Assembly (NCBI RefSeq): GCF_000445065.1
Contig: NZ_ATHO01000159.1
Coordinates: 1 to 43,665 of the forward strand
DNA length: 43,665 nt
Source: Sphingobium quisquiliarum P25
GTDB taxonomy: Bacteria; Pseudomonadota; Alphaproteobacteria; Sphingomonadales; Sphingomonadaceae
Direction of reading: 5' to 3'
The position numbers and the translations under genes are program-made. Under the pieces are notes generated by a model. The model saw only the letters and a program-made list of their open reading frames with translations, was not told where the DNA came from and made no database searches. How positions within the stretch are numbered: position 1 is the first letter of the stretch; each line of letters begins with the position of its first letter. This document shows, in pieces, positions 22,736 through 32,883 of the stretch.

Positions 22736-23479
22736 ATGACGATCGGAATGAGCAGGGTCGGCACGGCCGGATGGGCGATCGCATCTCGCTACAATGCGCA
22801 GTTCCCTGGGGAGGACACGCATCTTGAGCGCTATGCCCGTCATTTCAACGCCGTGGAAATCAACAGCAGTTTCCACCGGCCACATCGCCGCTCCACCTAT
22901 CAACGCTGGGCGGCGAGCGTGCCGCCGGATTTCCGGTTTTCGGTAAAGGCGCCCAAGGCGATCACTCACGAACTGCGGCTGGTGGATTGCGATGATGTGG
23001 TCAGCCGCTTCATGGATGAGGTGCAGGGACTGGGAGGCAAATTGGGCGTGGTCCTTGTCCAACTGCCGCCCAGCCTGACCTTTGCTGACGAATTACTTTC
23101 AGTGATGGAGCGGCTACGCGATCAGCTTGGCGCGTCCGTTCAATGCGAGCCCCGGCATGCCAGCTGGTTCGCGCCGCATGTCGGCAAGGCGTTCGCCGAA
23201 ACAGGAATCGGACGCGCCGCTGCCGACCCGTCGCTGCTATCCGATGCCGCCCGGCCCGGTGGAGGCGGGGAACTCGCCTATTTCAGGCTGCATGGCGCGC
23301 CGCGCATCTACTGGTCGCGTTATGAGCAGGCGGACCTCAAAGCCTGGTCCGCCGCTGCCTTGAACGAAATGTCGGATGGCCGCGAGACCTGGATCATCCT
23401 CGACAACACGGCCGCTGGCTTTGCGCTTGAGAACGCACTCGAAATGCAAGCCCTTCTCGCTCCGGCGCTGATCCCGTGA
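22736..23479 (+). CDS. DUF72 domain protein
   Basis: This 247-residue TIM-barrel-like DUF72/YecE protein has GTAGWAI near the N terminus, LERYARHFNAVEINSSFHRPHRR, FRFSVKAPKAITHEL, LVQLPPSL, and the late YFRLHGAPRIYWSRYE and ILDNTAAGFALENAL blocks. The biochemical role of the family is not established. I took the ATG at 22736; ATG 22748 is almost as likely. It is the first core gene right of the island and is convergent with the glycogen operon, 10 bp from the glgX stop. Confidence 0.88.
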   Translation: MTIGMSRVGTAGWAIASRYNAQFPGEDTHLERYARHFNAVEINSSFHRPHRRSTYQRWAASVPPDFRFSVKAPKAITHELRLVDCDDVVSRFMDEVQGLGGKLGVVLVQLPPSLTFADELLSVMERLRDQLGASVQCEPRHASWFAPHVGKAFAETGIGRAAADPSLLSDAARPGGGGELAYFRLHGAPRIYWSRYEQADLKAWSAAALNEMSDGRETWIILDNTAAGFALENALEMQALLAPALIP

Positions 23480-23489
23480 CAGCCGCGCG

Positions 23490-25373
23490 TCATAGCTGTC
23501 CTTCTAGCGTTACGATCGTGCGGCCGGGCACGTCGATGGATTGCCCGCTGGCCTGAAACCGGCAGCCTTCAACCTCTCCGTTGACGCAGAGAGCGAGGCC
23601 CGTTCCGCGATATCGCATGATCAGGCGGCGGCGCGCGGGATTTTCCCAATCTTCGGAGGTTAGCGGCGCGCCATGTTCGTCCAGCCATTCCACATCGCTA
23701 TCGGTCAGCAGCTTCGTGCCGGACAGGCCGGCGCTTCCGGCGCGCTGGGCGGCAAGGGCGAAGGCATGCGCCTCGATCTCCCGGTCGCGCCCGGTCCAAT
23801 CCAGCCAACTGATCGCATTATCCTGCGCATAGCTGTTGTTGTTGCCGCGCTGGGTGCGGCCGAACTCGTCTCCGGCGGTCAGCATGATCGTGCCGCGCGA
23901 GCAGAAGAGGGTGGAAAGCAGCGCCTTTACGTCGCGCTGCCGCGCCGCCTCTATGGCGGGGTCATCGCTGGCGCCTTCGACGCCGTTGTTCCAGCTGAAA
24001 TTCTCGCCATGGCCGTCCCGGTTATCCTCGCCATTGGCTTCATTATGGCGGTGCGCGTAGCTGGCAAGGTCGCGCAGGGTGAAGCCGTCATGCGCCGCGA
24101 TGAAGTTGACCGTGCGCGTATGCTCCCCTGCTCCGAACAGGTCCGACGATCCGGCCAGCCTCGTCGCCAGCGCGCCCAGCATGGCGGGATCACCTCGCCA
24201 GAACCGGCGGACATCGTCGCGATAACGGTCATTCCATTCCAGCCATGGCTCGCCAAAGCGTCCGAGTTGATAGCCGCCCGACCCGATGTCCCACGGCTCG
24301 GCAATCATGATGCGGTCAGCGAGCAAGGAGTCCTGCCGCATCGCCGTCAGCAACGGCGCGCCGGGATGGAACCCGTCCGGCATCCTGCCCAGCGCGGGGG
24401 CCAGATCGAAGCGGAAGCCATCCACGCCGGTCTGGGTGACGAAGTGACGCAGCGACGCTAGGATGAGCGACTGCATGGCGGGATGGTTGCAATCGATGCT
24501 GTTGCCGGTGCCCGTGTCGTTGATCAGATTGCCGTCAGCATCGCGACGGAAAGCGCTGCGGGCATCTAGACCGCGCAATGACAGCGTAGGCCCGAGCATG
24601 TCGCTTTCACCATTATGGTTATAGACCATGTCCAGGATCACGCCGATCCCCGCCGCATGCAGCGCGGCCACCGTATCGCGCAGTTCGGAAAGGCCGCCCG
24701 GCGCGATACGGGGATCGAGTGCGAAATAGCTGACGGGATTATAGCCCCACGCATTGCGCAGGCCCAGGGGCGGGAGGTGCCGCTCATCGATCCAGGCGTT
24801 GACCGGCATCAACTCGACCGCGCCGACATGCAGGCGGCGCAGATGGTCGATGATCGTTGGATGAGCGAGCGCGCTGATCGTCCCGCGCTGCCCTGCCGGG
24901 ATATCGGGATGCTGCATGGTGAAGCTGCGCGCCTGAAGTTCGTAGATCAGCCCGCCGGGGCTGAACATGGGCGGCTGGATCGCGACGGGATGCAGAGGGG
25001 CGATGACCACGCCCTTGGGCATGAGCGGAGCCGTGTCGCCGCCCTCCCCCCTTGGAGCGGCGAGCGCGGGGTCATAGGCGAACGGCCGGTCGATCGCCTG
25101 CGCATAGGGATCGAGCAGCAGCTTATCGGGGTCGAACCACAGGGCCTGACCGGGATCATAGGGGCCGTCGGCGCGGATGCCGTAGCGGGTTCCCGGCCCC
25201 GCTCCGGCTATGTCGACGGTCCAGAGGCCCTCGCCATCCCGGCTCATCGGCAGGCGCGTCTCGCGATCGCCCGCGTCGAACAGGCAGAGCCAGAGCTGGG
25301 TCGCGTCCGGCGACGCCACGCGGAAGCGAACGCCCTCGCCGCTTGTCTCCGGCCCCGGCAAAGGGCTGCTCAT
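23490..25373 (-). CDS. glgX: Glycogen debranching enzyme (GlgX/isoamylase type)
   Basis: This 627-residue GH13 enzyme hydrolyses alpha-1,6 branches of glycogen or limit dextrin. An N-terminal CBM48 domain (about 10-95) precedes the barrel with DMVYNHNGESD, GFRFDLAPALGR (nucleophile Asp), IAEPWDIGSGGYQLGRF (acid/base Glu) and FIAAHDGFTLRDL. It is shorter than E. coli GlgX by about 30 residues. Its start overlaps the glgA stop by 4 bp (ATGA), and it is the last gene of glgP-glgB-glgC-glgA-glgX. Confidence 0.95.
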   Translation of the reverse strand: MSSPLPGPETSGEGVRFRVASPDATQLWLCLFDAGDRETRLPMSRDGEGLWTVDIAGAGPGTRYGIRADGPYDPGQALWFDPDKLLLDPYAQAIDRPFAYDPALAAPRGEGGDTAPLMPKGVVIAPLHPVAIQPPMFSPGGLIYELQARSFTMQHPDIPAGQRGTISALAHPTIIDHLRRLHVGAVELMPVNAWIDERHLPPLGLRNAWGYNPVSYFALDPRIAPGGLSELRDTVAALHAAGIGVILDMVYNHNGESDMLGPTLSLRGLDARSAFRRDADGNLINDTGTGNSIDCNHPAMQSLILASLRHFVTQTGVDGFRFDLAPALGRMPDGFHPGAPLLTAMRQDSLLADRIMIAEPWDIGSGGYQLGRFGEPWLEWNDRYRDDVRRFWRGDPAMLGALATRLAGSSDLFGAGEHTRTVNFIAAHDGFTLRDLASYAHRHNEANGEDNRDGHGENFSWNNGVEGASDDPAIEAARQRDVKALLSTLFCSRGTIMLTAGDEFGRTQRGNNNSYAQDNAISWLDWTGRDREIEAHAFALAAQRAGSAGLSGTKLLTDSDVEWLDEHGAPLTSEDWENPARRRLIMRYRGTGLALCVNGEVEGCRFQASGQSIDVPGRTIVTLEGQL

Positions 25374-26818
25374 GCGGCGGGCTGCACCAGCGCCCGGAAC
25401 AGCCGGGCATATTGGCGCGCGCTATGCGCCCAGGAAAAGTCCGCGCGCATGCCTGCCCGCTGCATCGCCTGCCACGCGGCCTTGTCGCCATGCAGACGAA
25501 CTGTTCTGGTGATCGCTCCGGCAAGGGCGGAGGGGTCGGACGGGGCGAAGACGATGCCCGTCGCCGCGCCCGCAGCCACGGCCGCTTCATTGGCGTCGAT
25601 CACCGTGTCGGCAAGCCCCCCGGCGCGCGCCACCACCGGGATGCAGCCATAGCGCAGGGCGTAAAGCTGGGTAAGGCCGCAGGGTTCGAAGCGCGAAGGA
25701 ATGAGGATGGCGTCGCCGCCCGCCTGCATCAGGTGGGACAGCGGCTCGTCATAGCCGATCTGCGTGCCCACGCGCCCGCGATGCCGCTCCGCCGCTGCCA
25801 GGAACGCGCCCTCCAGCGCATGGTCGCCCGACCCAAGGATCGCCAGCTTCGCGCCCAAGGCGACGAGATGGCCGATCGCGTCGGCGACCATGTCCATGCC
25901 CTTTTGCCAGGTCAGGCGGCTGATGATGACGAAGAGGGGCGCATCGTCGCGATCCAGCCCGAAATGCCTGGTCAGCGCCTTGCGGTTGGCGGTGCGCGCC
26001 GCCAGCGCCCGCGCCGTATATCGCCGCGCGATCAGGGGATCGGTCGCCGGGTCCCAAATGGCCGTGTCCACCCCGTTCAATATGCCGTGCAGCCGGTCGG
26101 CCCGCCCGTTCAGCAAGCCGTCGAGGCCCATGCCTTGCGCAGGGGAGCGTATCTCCTGCGCATAGGAGGGGCTGACCGTGGTAATGAGGTCGGCCGATAT
26201 CAGCCCTGCTTTCAAATAGCCGGTGCCGCCATAATATTCGACGCCATCGACGCCCCATGCTTCGGGCGGAAGGCCAAGGCTGCCGAATATCTCAGGGCCG
26301 AACCGCCCCTGAAAGGCGAGGTTGTGGATGGTCACGGCCTTGGGCATGTCACGGGCGGGGCCGTAGCGCATATAGGCCGCCGTCATGGCCGCCTGCCAGT
26401 CATGCGCATGGACGATATCGGGCCGCCATCCCTTGATCCCGTCCTCCGCCAGGTCAGCGCCCGCGCGGGAAAGCGCGGCGAAGCGCCTCCAGTTGTCGGG
26501 CCAGTCATGTCCGGCCAAATCCCCATAGGGGCCGCCTTCCCGCATGAAGAAGTCCGGCGCGTCGAGCACCAGCAGGTCGAGATCGCCCGCCTTCGCCGCC
26601 AGGATGGAGGCCGGTGCGCCGAACAGCGCGTCATAACGCCGCACCACCTTCGCCTTGCCGATGCGCGCCATGACCTGCGGATAGCCCGGCACCAGCGTGC
26701 GCACGGCAATGCCCTCCCCCGCCAGCGCGGCGGGAAGCGCGCCCGCGACATCGGCAAGGCCGCCCGTCTTGATCAAAGGATAGATTTCGGACGCGACCGA
26801 AAGCAGCTGCATTCCCAT
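25370..26818 (-). CDS. glgA: Glycogen synthase (ADP-glucose)
   Basis: This 482-residue GT5 enzyme extends alpha-1,4-glucan from ADP-glucose. The N-terminal KTGGLADVAGALP motif (Lys17) binds ADP-glucose. Other landmarks are DIVHAHDWQAAMT, FVIISRLTWQKGMDM and the C-terminal donor loop RFEPCGLTQLYALRYG. It starts 19 bp after glgC, which makes its substrate, and is translationally coupled to glgX at its 3' end. Confidence 0.97.
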   Translation of the reverse strand: MGMQLLSVASEIYPLIKTGGLADVAGALPAALAGEGIAVRTLVPGYPQVMARIGKAKVVRRYDALFGAPASILAAKAGDLDLLVLDAPDFFMREGGPYGDLAGHDWPDNWRRFAALSRAGADLAEDGIKGWRPDIVHAHDWQAAMTAAYMRYGPARDMPKAVTIHNLAFQGRFGPEIFGSLGLPPEAWGVDGVEYYGGTGYLKAGLISADLITTVSPSYAQEIRSPAQGMGLDGLLNGRADRLHGILNGVDTAIWDPATDPLIARRYTARALAARTANRKALTRHFGLDRDDAPLFVIISRLTWQKGMDMVADAIGHLVALGAKLAILGSGDHALEGAFLAAAERHRGRVGTQIGYDEPLSHLMQAGGDAILIPSRFEPCGLTQLYALRYGCIPVVARAGGLADTVIDANEAAVAAGAATGIVFAPSDPSALAGAITRTVRLHGDKAAWQAMQRAGMRADFSWAHSARQYARLFRALVQPAA

Positions 26819-26837
26819 GTCCCCCCGCTCAGGCCTA

Positions 26838-28097
26838 TCAGTGCGCCAGCCGCCCGATCATATATTGCGTGATCAGGCACACGCCGCTTTCGGTGCGGCG
26901 GAACCGGCGCGCATCCTCTTCCGCATCTTCGCCCACGATCAGGCCCGGCGGAATGATGACGTCGGAATCGAGCACGCATTTGTGCAGCCGCGCCCCGCGC
27001 CCGATCTCACAGCCGGGCATGATCACGCTGTCGGTGACGGACGAAAAGCTGTGCGTCCGCACACCTGAAAACAACAGGCTGCGGTGCAGGGAGGAGCCGG
27101 ACACGATGCATCCGCCCGCCACCAGCGACGATGTGGCGGACCCGCGCCGCCCATCCTCATTATGGACGAACTTGGCGGGCGGCGTCACTTCGGAATAGGT
27201 CCAGAGCGGCCAGTTGCGGTCGAACAGGTCGAGCGAGGGCACCACCTCCGTCAGGTCGATGTTCGCCTGCCAATAGGCGTCGATGGTGCCGACATCGCGC
27301 CAATAGGGCACAGGCTCGCTTTCCGCCCGCACGCAGCTGCTGGAAAAGCGGTGGGCGACGGCCTTCCCATGCTTGACGATATAGGGGATGATGTCGCCGC
27401 CGAAATCGCGCTTGCTGGCGGGATTGTCGGCGTCGCGGCGCAATTCCTCGATCAGGAATTTGGTGCGGAACACATAGATGCCCATGGACGCCAAAGCGAG
27501 ATCGGGCTGGCCGGGGATGCCGGGCGGATTGCTGGGCTTTTCGACGAAATCGGTGATGACGTCGCGTTCATCCACATGCATGACGCCAAAGCCGCGCGCC
27601 TCCATGCGCGGCACCTCCAGGCAACCCACGGTCACATCGGCGCCTGTATCGACATGCTGCTGGAGCATCAGTTCATAGTCCATCTTGTAGACATGATCGC
27701 CCGCCAGCAGCACCATATATTCGGGCGCATAGCCTTCGATGATGTCGATATTCTGGAACACGGCATCGGCCGTCCCTTCATACCATTGGCTTTCGGAAAC
27801 GCGCTGGCTGGCGGGCAGGATGTCGAAGCTTTCGTTGCGTTCGGGCCGCAGGAAGTTCCAGCCGCGCTGAAGGTGGCGGATCAGGGAATGCGCCTTGTAC
27901 TGCGTGGCGACGCCGATGCGGCGGATGCCGCTGTTGAGCGCGTTCGACAGGGCGAAGTCGATGATCCGCGCCTTGCCGCCGAAATGCACCGCCGGCTTGG
28001 CGCGCTTGTCGGTCAGTTCGCCCAAGCGGCTGCCGCGTCCTCCCGCCAGCACATAGGCCATGGCGTCACGAGCAATCGGCTGGTGCCTTGGTTGCAT
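26838..28097 (-). CDS. glgC: Glucose-1-phosphate adenylyltransferase
   Basis: This 419-residue enzyme makes ADP-glucose, the committed step of glycogen synthesis. The N-terminal nucleotide loop [24 protein letters not shown], the substrate site around [20 protein letters not shown], and the C-terminal left-handed beta-helix ([29 protein letters not shown]) are all present. I chose the ATG at 28095-28097 ([12 protein letters not shown], with GAAGGA about 9 nt upstream); the frame is open for 16 more codons. Family members are allosterically controlled by glycolytic intermediates; the sequence alone does not show which. Confidence 0.96.
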   Translation of the reverse strand: MQPRHQPIARDAMAYVLAGGRGSRLGELTDKRAKPAVHFGGKARIIDFALSNALNSGIRRIGVATQYKAHSLIRHLQRGWNFLRPERNESFDILPASQRVSESQWYEGTADAVFQNIDIIEGYAPEYMVLLAGDHVYKMDYELMLQQHVDTGADVTVGCLEVPRMEARGFGVMHVDERDVITDFVEKPSNPPGIPGQPDLALASMGIYVFRTKFLIEELRRDADNPASKRDFGGDIIPYIVKHGKAVAHRFSSSCVRAESEPVPYWRDVGTIDAYWQANIDLTEVVPSLDLFDRNWPLWTYSEVTPPAKFVHNEDGRRGSATSSLVAGGCIVSGSSLHRSLLFSGVRTHSFSSVTDSVIMPGCEIGRGARLHKCVLDSDVIIPPGLIVGEDAEEDARRFRRTESGVCLITQYMIGRLAH

Positions 28098-28114
28098 GGG
28101 AATTTTCCTTCTCC

Positions 28115-30307
28115 TTATCCCGGCGTCAGCCTGCTCTCGTCCCAATCAATATAGTCCAGTTCCAGCATCAAGGTTCCCAAAGGCGGGATGGTGATGCTGG
28201 CCCAGCCATCCTCATCCGCCGTCACCGAACCCATATTGCCCGCGCCGCTGCCGCCATAATCGGCCGCGTCGCTGTTCATGATCTCTCGCCACAGCCCGGC
28301 GGCGGGCAGGCGTATCCTGTAGCCCTGCCGCAGGACCGGCGTGAAATGGCTGATGACCACGACCGGCGCGGCGGAAGGGGAGCGGCGGACCCAGGCGAAG
28401 ACAGAATCCGCCGCCGCGTCGACCAGCACCCATTCGAACCCCTCCGGCTCGCAATCGCGCGCGTGCAGCGCCGGGCGCGAGCGGTAGAGGCGGTTGAGAT
28501 CCGCCACCAGCTTCTGCACACCCCGGTGCGGCTGATGATCCAGCAGATGCCAGTCGAGCGCCCTCGCCTCGCTCCATTCGGCGCGCTGGGCGAATTCCTG
28601 CCCCATGAACAGCAGCTTCTTGCCCGGATAGCCCCACATCATCGCATAATAAGCGCGCAGGGTAGCGAATTTCTGCCAATCGTCGCCCGCCATCTTGTGC
28701 AGCAGGGACGCCTTGCCATGCACCACCTCGTCATGGCTGAGCGCCAGGACGAAATTTTCGGTGAAGGCATAGACCAGGCCGAAGGTGATGTCGTCATGAT
28801 GGTGGGCGCGGTGCACCGCCTCCCGCGACAGATAGCGCAGCGTGTCGTGCATGAAGCCCATATTCCATTTGAAGCCGAAGCCAAGGCCGCCTTCATGGAC
28901 CGGGTGGGAAACTTTGGGCCAGCTGGTGGACTCCTCCGCGACCGTCATCACGCCGGGATGGGTTCCGTACAGCGCCTTGTTCATCTGCTGGAGGAAATCG
29001 ACCGCCTCCACATTCTCGCGCCCGCCCTGGGCATTGGGTATCCATTCGCCTGCCTTGCGCGAATAATCGAGGTAGAGCATCGATGCCACCGCATCGACCC
29101 GCAGCCCATCGACATGATAGCGCTCCGCCCAGAACAGCGCATTGTTGATCAGGAACTGCGCCACCTCCCGCCGTCCGAAATTATAGATGGCGGTGTTCCA
29201 GTCGGGATGGAAACCCTTGCGCGGGTCCTCATGCTCGTAGAGCGCCGTCCCGTCGAAACGGGCGAGGCCATGGGCGTCGGTCGGGAAATGCGCCGGAACC
29301 CAATCGAGCAGCACGCCCACCCCCGCCCGGTGCGCGCCATCGACGAAGCGGGCGAAGCCATCCGGTTCGCCGAAGCGCGCGGTGGGCGCATAGAGGCCGG
29401 TCGTCTGATAGCCCCAGCTTGGATCGTAAGGATATTCGCTGATCGGCAGAAATTCGATATGGGTAAAGCCAAGCCCCACCACATAGGGGATCAGCCGGTT
29501 GGCAAGCTCATCCCAGCTGAGGAAATTCCCATCTTCGTCGCGCTGCCATGATCCGGCATGCACTTCGTAGATGGAGACAGGCTCGCGCCGCGCATCCGCC
29601 TTTGCCCAATAGTCGCGATGCCGGTCGTCGCCCCACACATGCGCGGGGGGAGCAGCGACGATGGAGGCGGTGGACGGCCGCAGTTCGGACTGAAAGGCGA
29701 AGGGATCGGCCTTGAGCGGCAAGGGCGTTCCGTCCGCGGCCAGAAGCTCGAACTTGTAGGGGACGCCCGGTCCCACTTCGGGAATGAAGATTTCCCACAC
29801 GCCCGCATCCTGACGGCGGCGCATCAGCCCGCGCCGTCCGTCCCAGCGGTTGAAGTCGCCGACCACTGACACGCGCCCGGCATTGGGCGCCCAGACCGCG
29901 AAATGGGTGCCGTCCACCCCTTCATGGCGGATCGGATGCGCGCCCATCTTGTCGAACAGGCGGCCGTGCGATCCTTCGGCGAAATAATAATCGTCCAGCG
30001 GCCCCAGCACCGGCCCGAACCCATAGGGATCGATGAAGCGATATTCGCCGCCATCGGGGAAGACCGCATGATAGCGCAAGGGCTGCCGCTTGCGCACCGC
30101 CACCTTGCCGAAGAACAGGCCCGCAGGATCGACCAGCGCCAGCGTGCCCGCCATCTTCCCGTCGAGCCGGTAGGCGGTGACGCTGACCGCTTCGGGCAGG
30201 AGGACGCAGGCGGTGAACGCCTTTCCGTCCGGGTGAACGCCAAGCGCCGCGAAGGGATCGTCCTCGCGGCCTTCGACCAGCCTGGCGATCTGCCCGGAAC
30301 TCAGCAC
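28115..30307 (-). CDS. glgB: 1,4-alpha-glucan branching enzyme
   Basis: This 730-residue GH13 enzyme introduces alpha-1,6 branches. It has an N1 domain (about 1-110), a CBM48 (about 115-215, with [21 protein letters not shown]) and the catalytic barrel with [27 protein letters not shown] (nucleophile Asp), [11 protein letters not shown] (acid/base Glu) and [11 protein letters not shown]. The start is a GTG at 30305-30307, 22 bp after the glgP stop. No ATG lies nearby in frame. It ends 17 bp before glgC. Confidence 0.96.
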   Translation of the reverse strand: MLSSGQIARLVEGREDDPFAALGVHPDGKAFTACVLLPEAVSVTAYRLDGKMAGTLALVDPAGLFFGKVAVRKRQPLRYHAVFPDGGEYRFIDPYGFGPVLGPLDDYYFAEGSHGRLFDKMGAHPIRHEGVDGTHFAVWAPNAGRVSVVGDFNRWDGRRGLMRRRQDAGVWEIFIPEVGPGVPYKFELLAADGTPLPLKADPFAFQSELRPSTASIVAAPPAHVWGDDRHRDYWAKADARREPVSIYEVHAGSWQRDEDGNFLSWDELANRLIPYVVGLGFTHIEFLPISEYPYDPSWGYQTTGLYAPTARFGEPDGFARFVDGAHRAGVGVLLDWVPAHFPTDAHGLARFDGTALYEHEDPRKGFHPDWNTAIYNFGRREVAQFLINNALFWAERYHVDGLRVDAVASMLYLDYSRKAGEWIPNAQGGRENVEAVDFLQQMNKALYGTHPGVMTVAEESTSWPKVSHPVHEGGLGFGFKWNMGFMHDTLRYLSREAVHRAHHHDDITFGLVYAFTENFVLALSHDEVVHGKASLLHKMAGDDWQKFATLRAYYAMMWGYPGKKLLFMGQEFAQRAEWSEARALDWHLLDHQPHRGVQKLVADLNRLYRSRPALHARDCEPEGFEWVLVDAAADSVFAWVRRSPSAAPVVVISHFTPVLRQGYRIRLPAAGLWREIMNSDAADYGGSGAGNMGSVTADEDGWASITIPPLGTLMLELDYIDWDESRLTPG

Positions 30308-30329
30308 CCGGCTGCGCAGCCCATCATCA

Positions 30330-32795
30330 TCACATCACCTTCCAGATATCGGCGGCATATTCCCTGATCGTGCGGTCGGACGAGAACCAGCCCATCCGGG
30401 CGACATTGTGGATCGCCATGCGCGCCCATTGCGCCTGGTCGCGCCAGATCGCATCGATGCGCCGCTGCGCCGCCGAATAGCTGTCGAAGTCCGCGGCGAC
30501 CATGAACCAGTCATGATCGTAGATGCCCGCGATCAGGTCGCGATAGCGGTTCGGATCGTCGGGGGAAAAGACGCCGCTTGCGATCGCGTCAAGCGCCTGC
30601 CCAAGCTCGCGGCTCTGGCCGATGACGTCGCGCGGATTATAGCCGTTGGCGCGCCGTTCGTTGACCTGCTGCGCGGTCAGGCCGAAGATGACGATATTCT
30701 CCTCGCCCACATGATCGCGCATCTCGACATTGGCGCCGTCCAGCGTGCCGATGGTCAGCGCGCCATTCACGGCGAACTTCATGTTGCCGGTGCCTGACGC
30801 CTCCATGCCCGCGGTCGAAATCTGTTCGGAAAGGTCCGCCGCCGGGATCATCACTTCGGCCATCGAAACATTGTAGTTCGGCACGAACTGCACCTTCAGC
30901 AGCCCCTGCACCGCCGGATCATGATTGATGGCGCGGGCGACATCGCCCGCGAGCTTTATGATCAGCTTGGCATTATGATAGCTGGGCGCGGCCTTTCCGC
31001 CGAACAGCTTGACGCGCGGCACCCAGTCCCTTTCCGGGTGGGACCGGATCTGGTCGTACAGCGACACCGCCTCGATGATGTTGAGCAATTGCCGCTTATA
31101 TTCGTGGATGCGCTTGATCTGGATATCGAACAGCGCGGCCGGATCGATCCTGGCGTTGACGCGGGCGCGCAGCAGGTCCGACAGCGCCGCCTTGTTGGCG
31201 CGCTTGACTGCCATGAACCTGTCCTGGAAAGCAGCGTCGCCGGCGAAGGGATCAAGGTCCCGCAGCGCTTCGGGATCGTCCATGAAGCGGTCGCCAATGG
31301 CTTCGCGGATCAGGTCGAACAGGCCGCGATTGCACTGCATCAACCAGCGGCGGAAGGTGACGCCGTTGGTCTTGTTGTTGATGCGCGCGGGATAGAGCCG
31401 GTGGAGGTCGGCGAACACGGTTTCCTTCATCAGGTCCGTGTGCAGCGCCGACACGCCATTGACGCTGTGCGATCCAGCGAAGGCCAGATTGCCCATCCGC
31501 ACCCGCCGTTCCCCGCCTTCGTCGATCAGGGATATGCAGCCGACCGCCCGGTCATCAAACTGCCCCGACCGCCGCGCTTCGCCGAGCAGGCGGCTGTTCA
31601 CCGCATAGACGATCTGCATGTGCCGGGGCAGCAGCCGTTCGAACAGCGGAACGGGCCAGCTTTCCAGCGCTTCGGGCAGCAGCGTGTGGTTGGTGTAGCT
31701 GAACGTGCGCCGCGTCAGGTCCCAGGCTTCGTCGAAATCGACGCCATGGTCGTCCAGCAGGATGCGCATCAATTCCGCGACGGCGACGGCGGGATGGGTA
31801 TCGTTCAACTGGATCGCCGCCTTGTCCGGCAGCGTCCTTATGTCGCCGAAATATTGCATGTGCCGCCGGACGATGTCCTGCAAGGATGCGGAGGAGAAGA
31901 AATATTCCTGCCGCAGCCGCAATTCCTGCCCCGCTGGCGAACTGTCCGCCGGGTAGAGCACCCGCGTCAGCGCCTCCGCCCGGTTGCTTTCGGCCAGCGC
32001 GCCCAGATGGTCCCCGGCGTTGAAACGATCGAGCAGGATCGGGTCGATCGGCTGCGCTTCCCACAGGCGCAGCGTGTTCACCCGCTTGCCGCGCCAGCCA
32101 GCGATCGGCGTGTCATAGGGCGTGGCGATCACGCGCTCGCTGGGCCGCCACTGCATCTGGTGCGGCCCCGCATTCTCTCCTTCGGCGGGGTCGACGCGGC
32201 CGCCAAAGCCGATTTCATAGCTCGCCTCGCGCCGCTCGAATTCCCAAGGATTTCCGTGCGTCAGCCAGGTTTCGGGCAATTCGACCTGCCAGCCGTCCGA
32301 AATCTCCTGCCGGAACATGCCGTTCACATAGCGGATGCCATAGCCATAGGCCGGGACGTCCACCGTCGCCATGCTTTCCATGAAGCAGGCGGCCAGCCTG
32401 CCAAGGCCGCCATTGCCCAGCGCCGCGTCCGGCTCCAGCGCGGCGATGATGTCTATGTCCACGCCCAGCGAGTCCAGCGCCGCCTTCACATCGTCCAGCA
32501 TTTCCATGTTGGACGCCGCATCGCGCATCAGGCGGCCGATCAGGAATTCCAGGCTGAGATAATAGACCCGCCGTCCCTGCTCCTCATAGGTTTTCTGCGT
32601 CGACCTGATCCAGGCGTCGATCACCCGGTCCCGGATCGAAAGGATGACGGCGTGCAGCCAGTCGTGCGGCTTGGCGGCCTGCGCATTCTTGCCGATGCGG
32701 TAGGTCAGCCGCTCGACAATCTCCCGCGCGAGCGCTTCGGGACCGCCCTGCCGCGGAGCAGGCATGAAAAGCGTGGTGTTGCCCTTTACGTTCAT
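30330..32795 (-). CDS. glgP: Glycogen/starch/maltodextrin phosphorylase
   Basis: This 821-residue GT35 enzyme phosphorolyses glycogen to glucose 1-phosphate. Landmarks are RVYYLSLEFLIGRLM, AALGNGGLGRLAACFMES, QLNDTHPAVAVAEL, HEYKRQLLN and the PLP lysine in EASGTGNMKFAVNGALTIGTLDG. It is the first gene of the operon, so one promoter upstream of 32795 probably drives both degradation and synthesis. AAGGGG lies 6 nt before the ATG, next to a palindrome (32807-32819). Having the phosphorylase first is less common than the enteric glgBXCAP order. Confidence 0.97.
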   Translation of the reverse strand: MNVKGNTTLFMPAPRQGGPEALAREIVERLTYRIGKNAQAAKPHDWLHAVILSIRDRVIDAWIRSTQKTYEEQGRRVYYLSLEFLIGRLMRDAASNMEMLDDVKAALDSLGVDIDIIAALEPDAALGNGGLGRLAACFMESMATVDVPAYGYGIRYVNGMFRQEISDGWQVELPETWLTHGNPWEFERREASYEIGFGGRVDPAEGENAGPHQMQWRPSERVIATPYDTPIAGWRGKRVNTLRLWEAQPIDPILLDRFNAGDHLGALAESNRAEALTRVLYPADSSPAGQELRLRQEYFFSSASLQDIVRRHMQYFGDIRTLPDKAAIQLNDTHPAVAVAELMRILLDDHGVDFDEAWDLTRRTFSYTNHTLLPEALESWPVPLFERLLPRHMQIVYAVNSRLLGEARRSGQFDDRAVGCISLIDEGGERRVRMGNLAFAGSHSVNGVSALHTDLMKETVFADLHRLYPARINNKTNGVTFRRWLMQCNRGLFDLIREAIGDRFMDDPEALRDLDPFAGDAAFQDRFMAVKRANKAALSDLLRARVNARIDPAALFDIQIKRIHEYKRQLLNIIEAVSLYDQIRSHPERDWVPRVKLFGGKAAPSYHNAKLIIKLAGDVARAINHDPAVQGLLKVQFVPNYNVSMAEVMIPAADLSEQISTAGMEASGTGNMKFAVNGALTIGTLDGANVEMRDHVGEENIVIFGLTAQQVNERRANGYNPRDVIGQSRELGQALDAIASGVFSPDDPNRYRDLIAGIYDHDWFMVAADFDSYSAAQRRIDAIWRDQAQWARMAIHNVARMGWFSSDRTIREYAADIWKVM

Positions 32796-32806
32796 GGCGC
32801 GCCCCT

Positions 32807-32819
32807 TGCTGATTCAGCA
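32807..32819. promoter_or_regulatory. Palindrome in the glgP leader
   Basis: TGCTGATTCAGCA is a perfect 6-1-6 palindrome lying 12-24 bp before the glgP start and just upstream of its AAGGGG ribosome site. It is the only marked structure in the 88-bp gap ahead of the five-gene glycogen operon and could be an operator or a short leader hairpin. Confidence 0.4.
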
Positions 32820-32883
32820 GGGATGATGACACAGGGCCGCAGGCGAGACCATCTGCAATTTCGCAGTGCAGCATGATCGCGCA

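Noticed and set aside
30921..32876. A 651-codon plus-strand frame opposite glgP
   Set aside because: Antisense shadow of a certain gene; composition is that of complementary codons.
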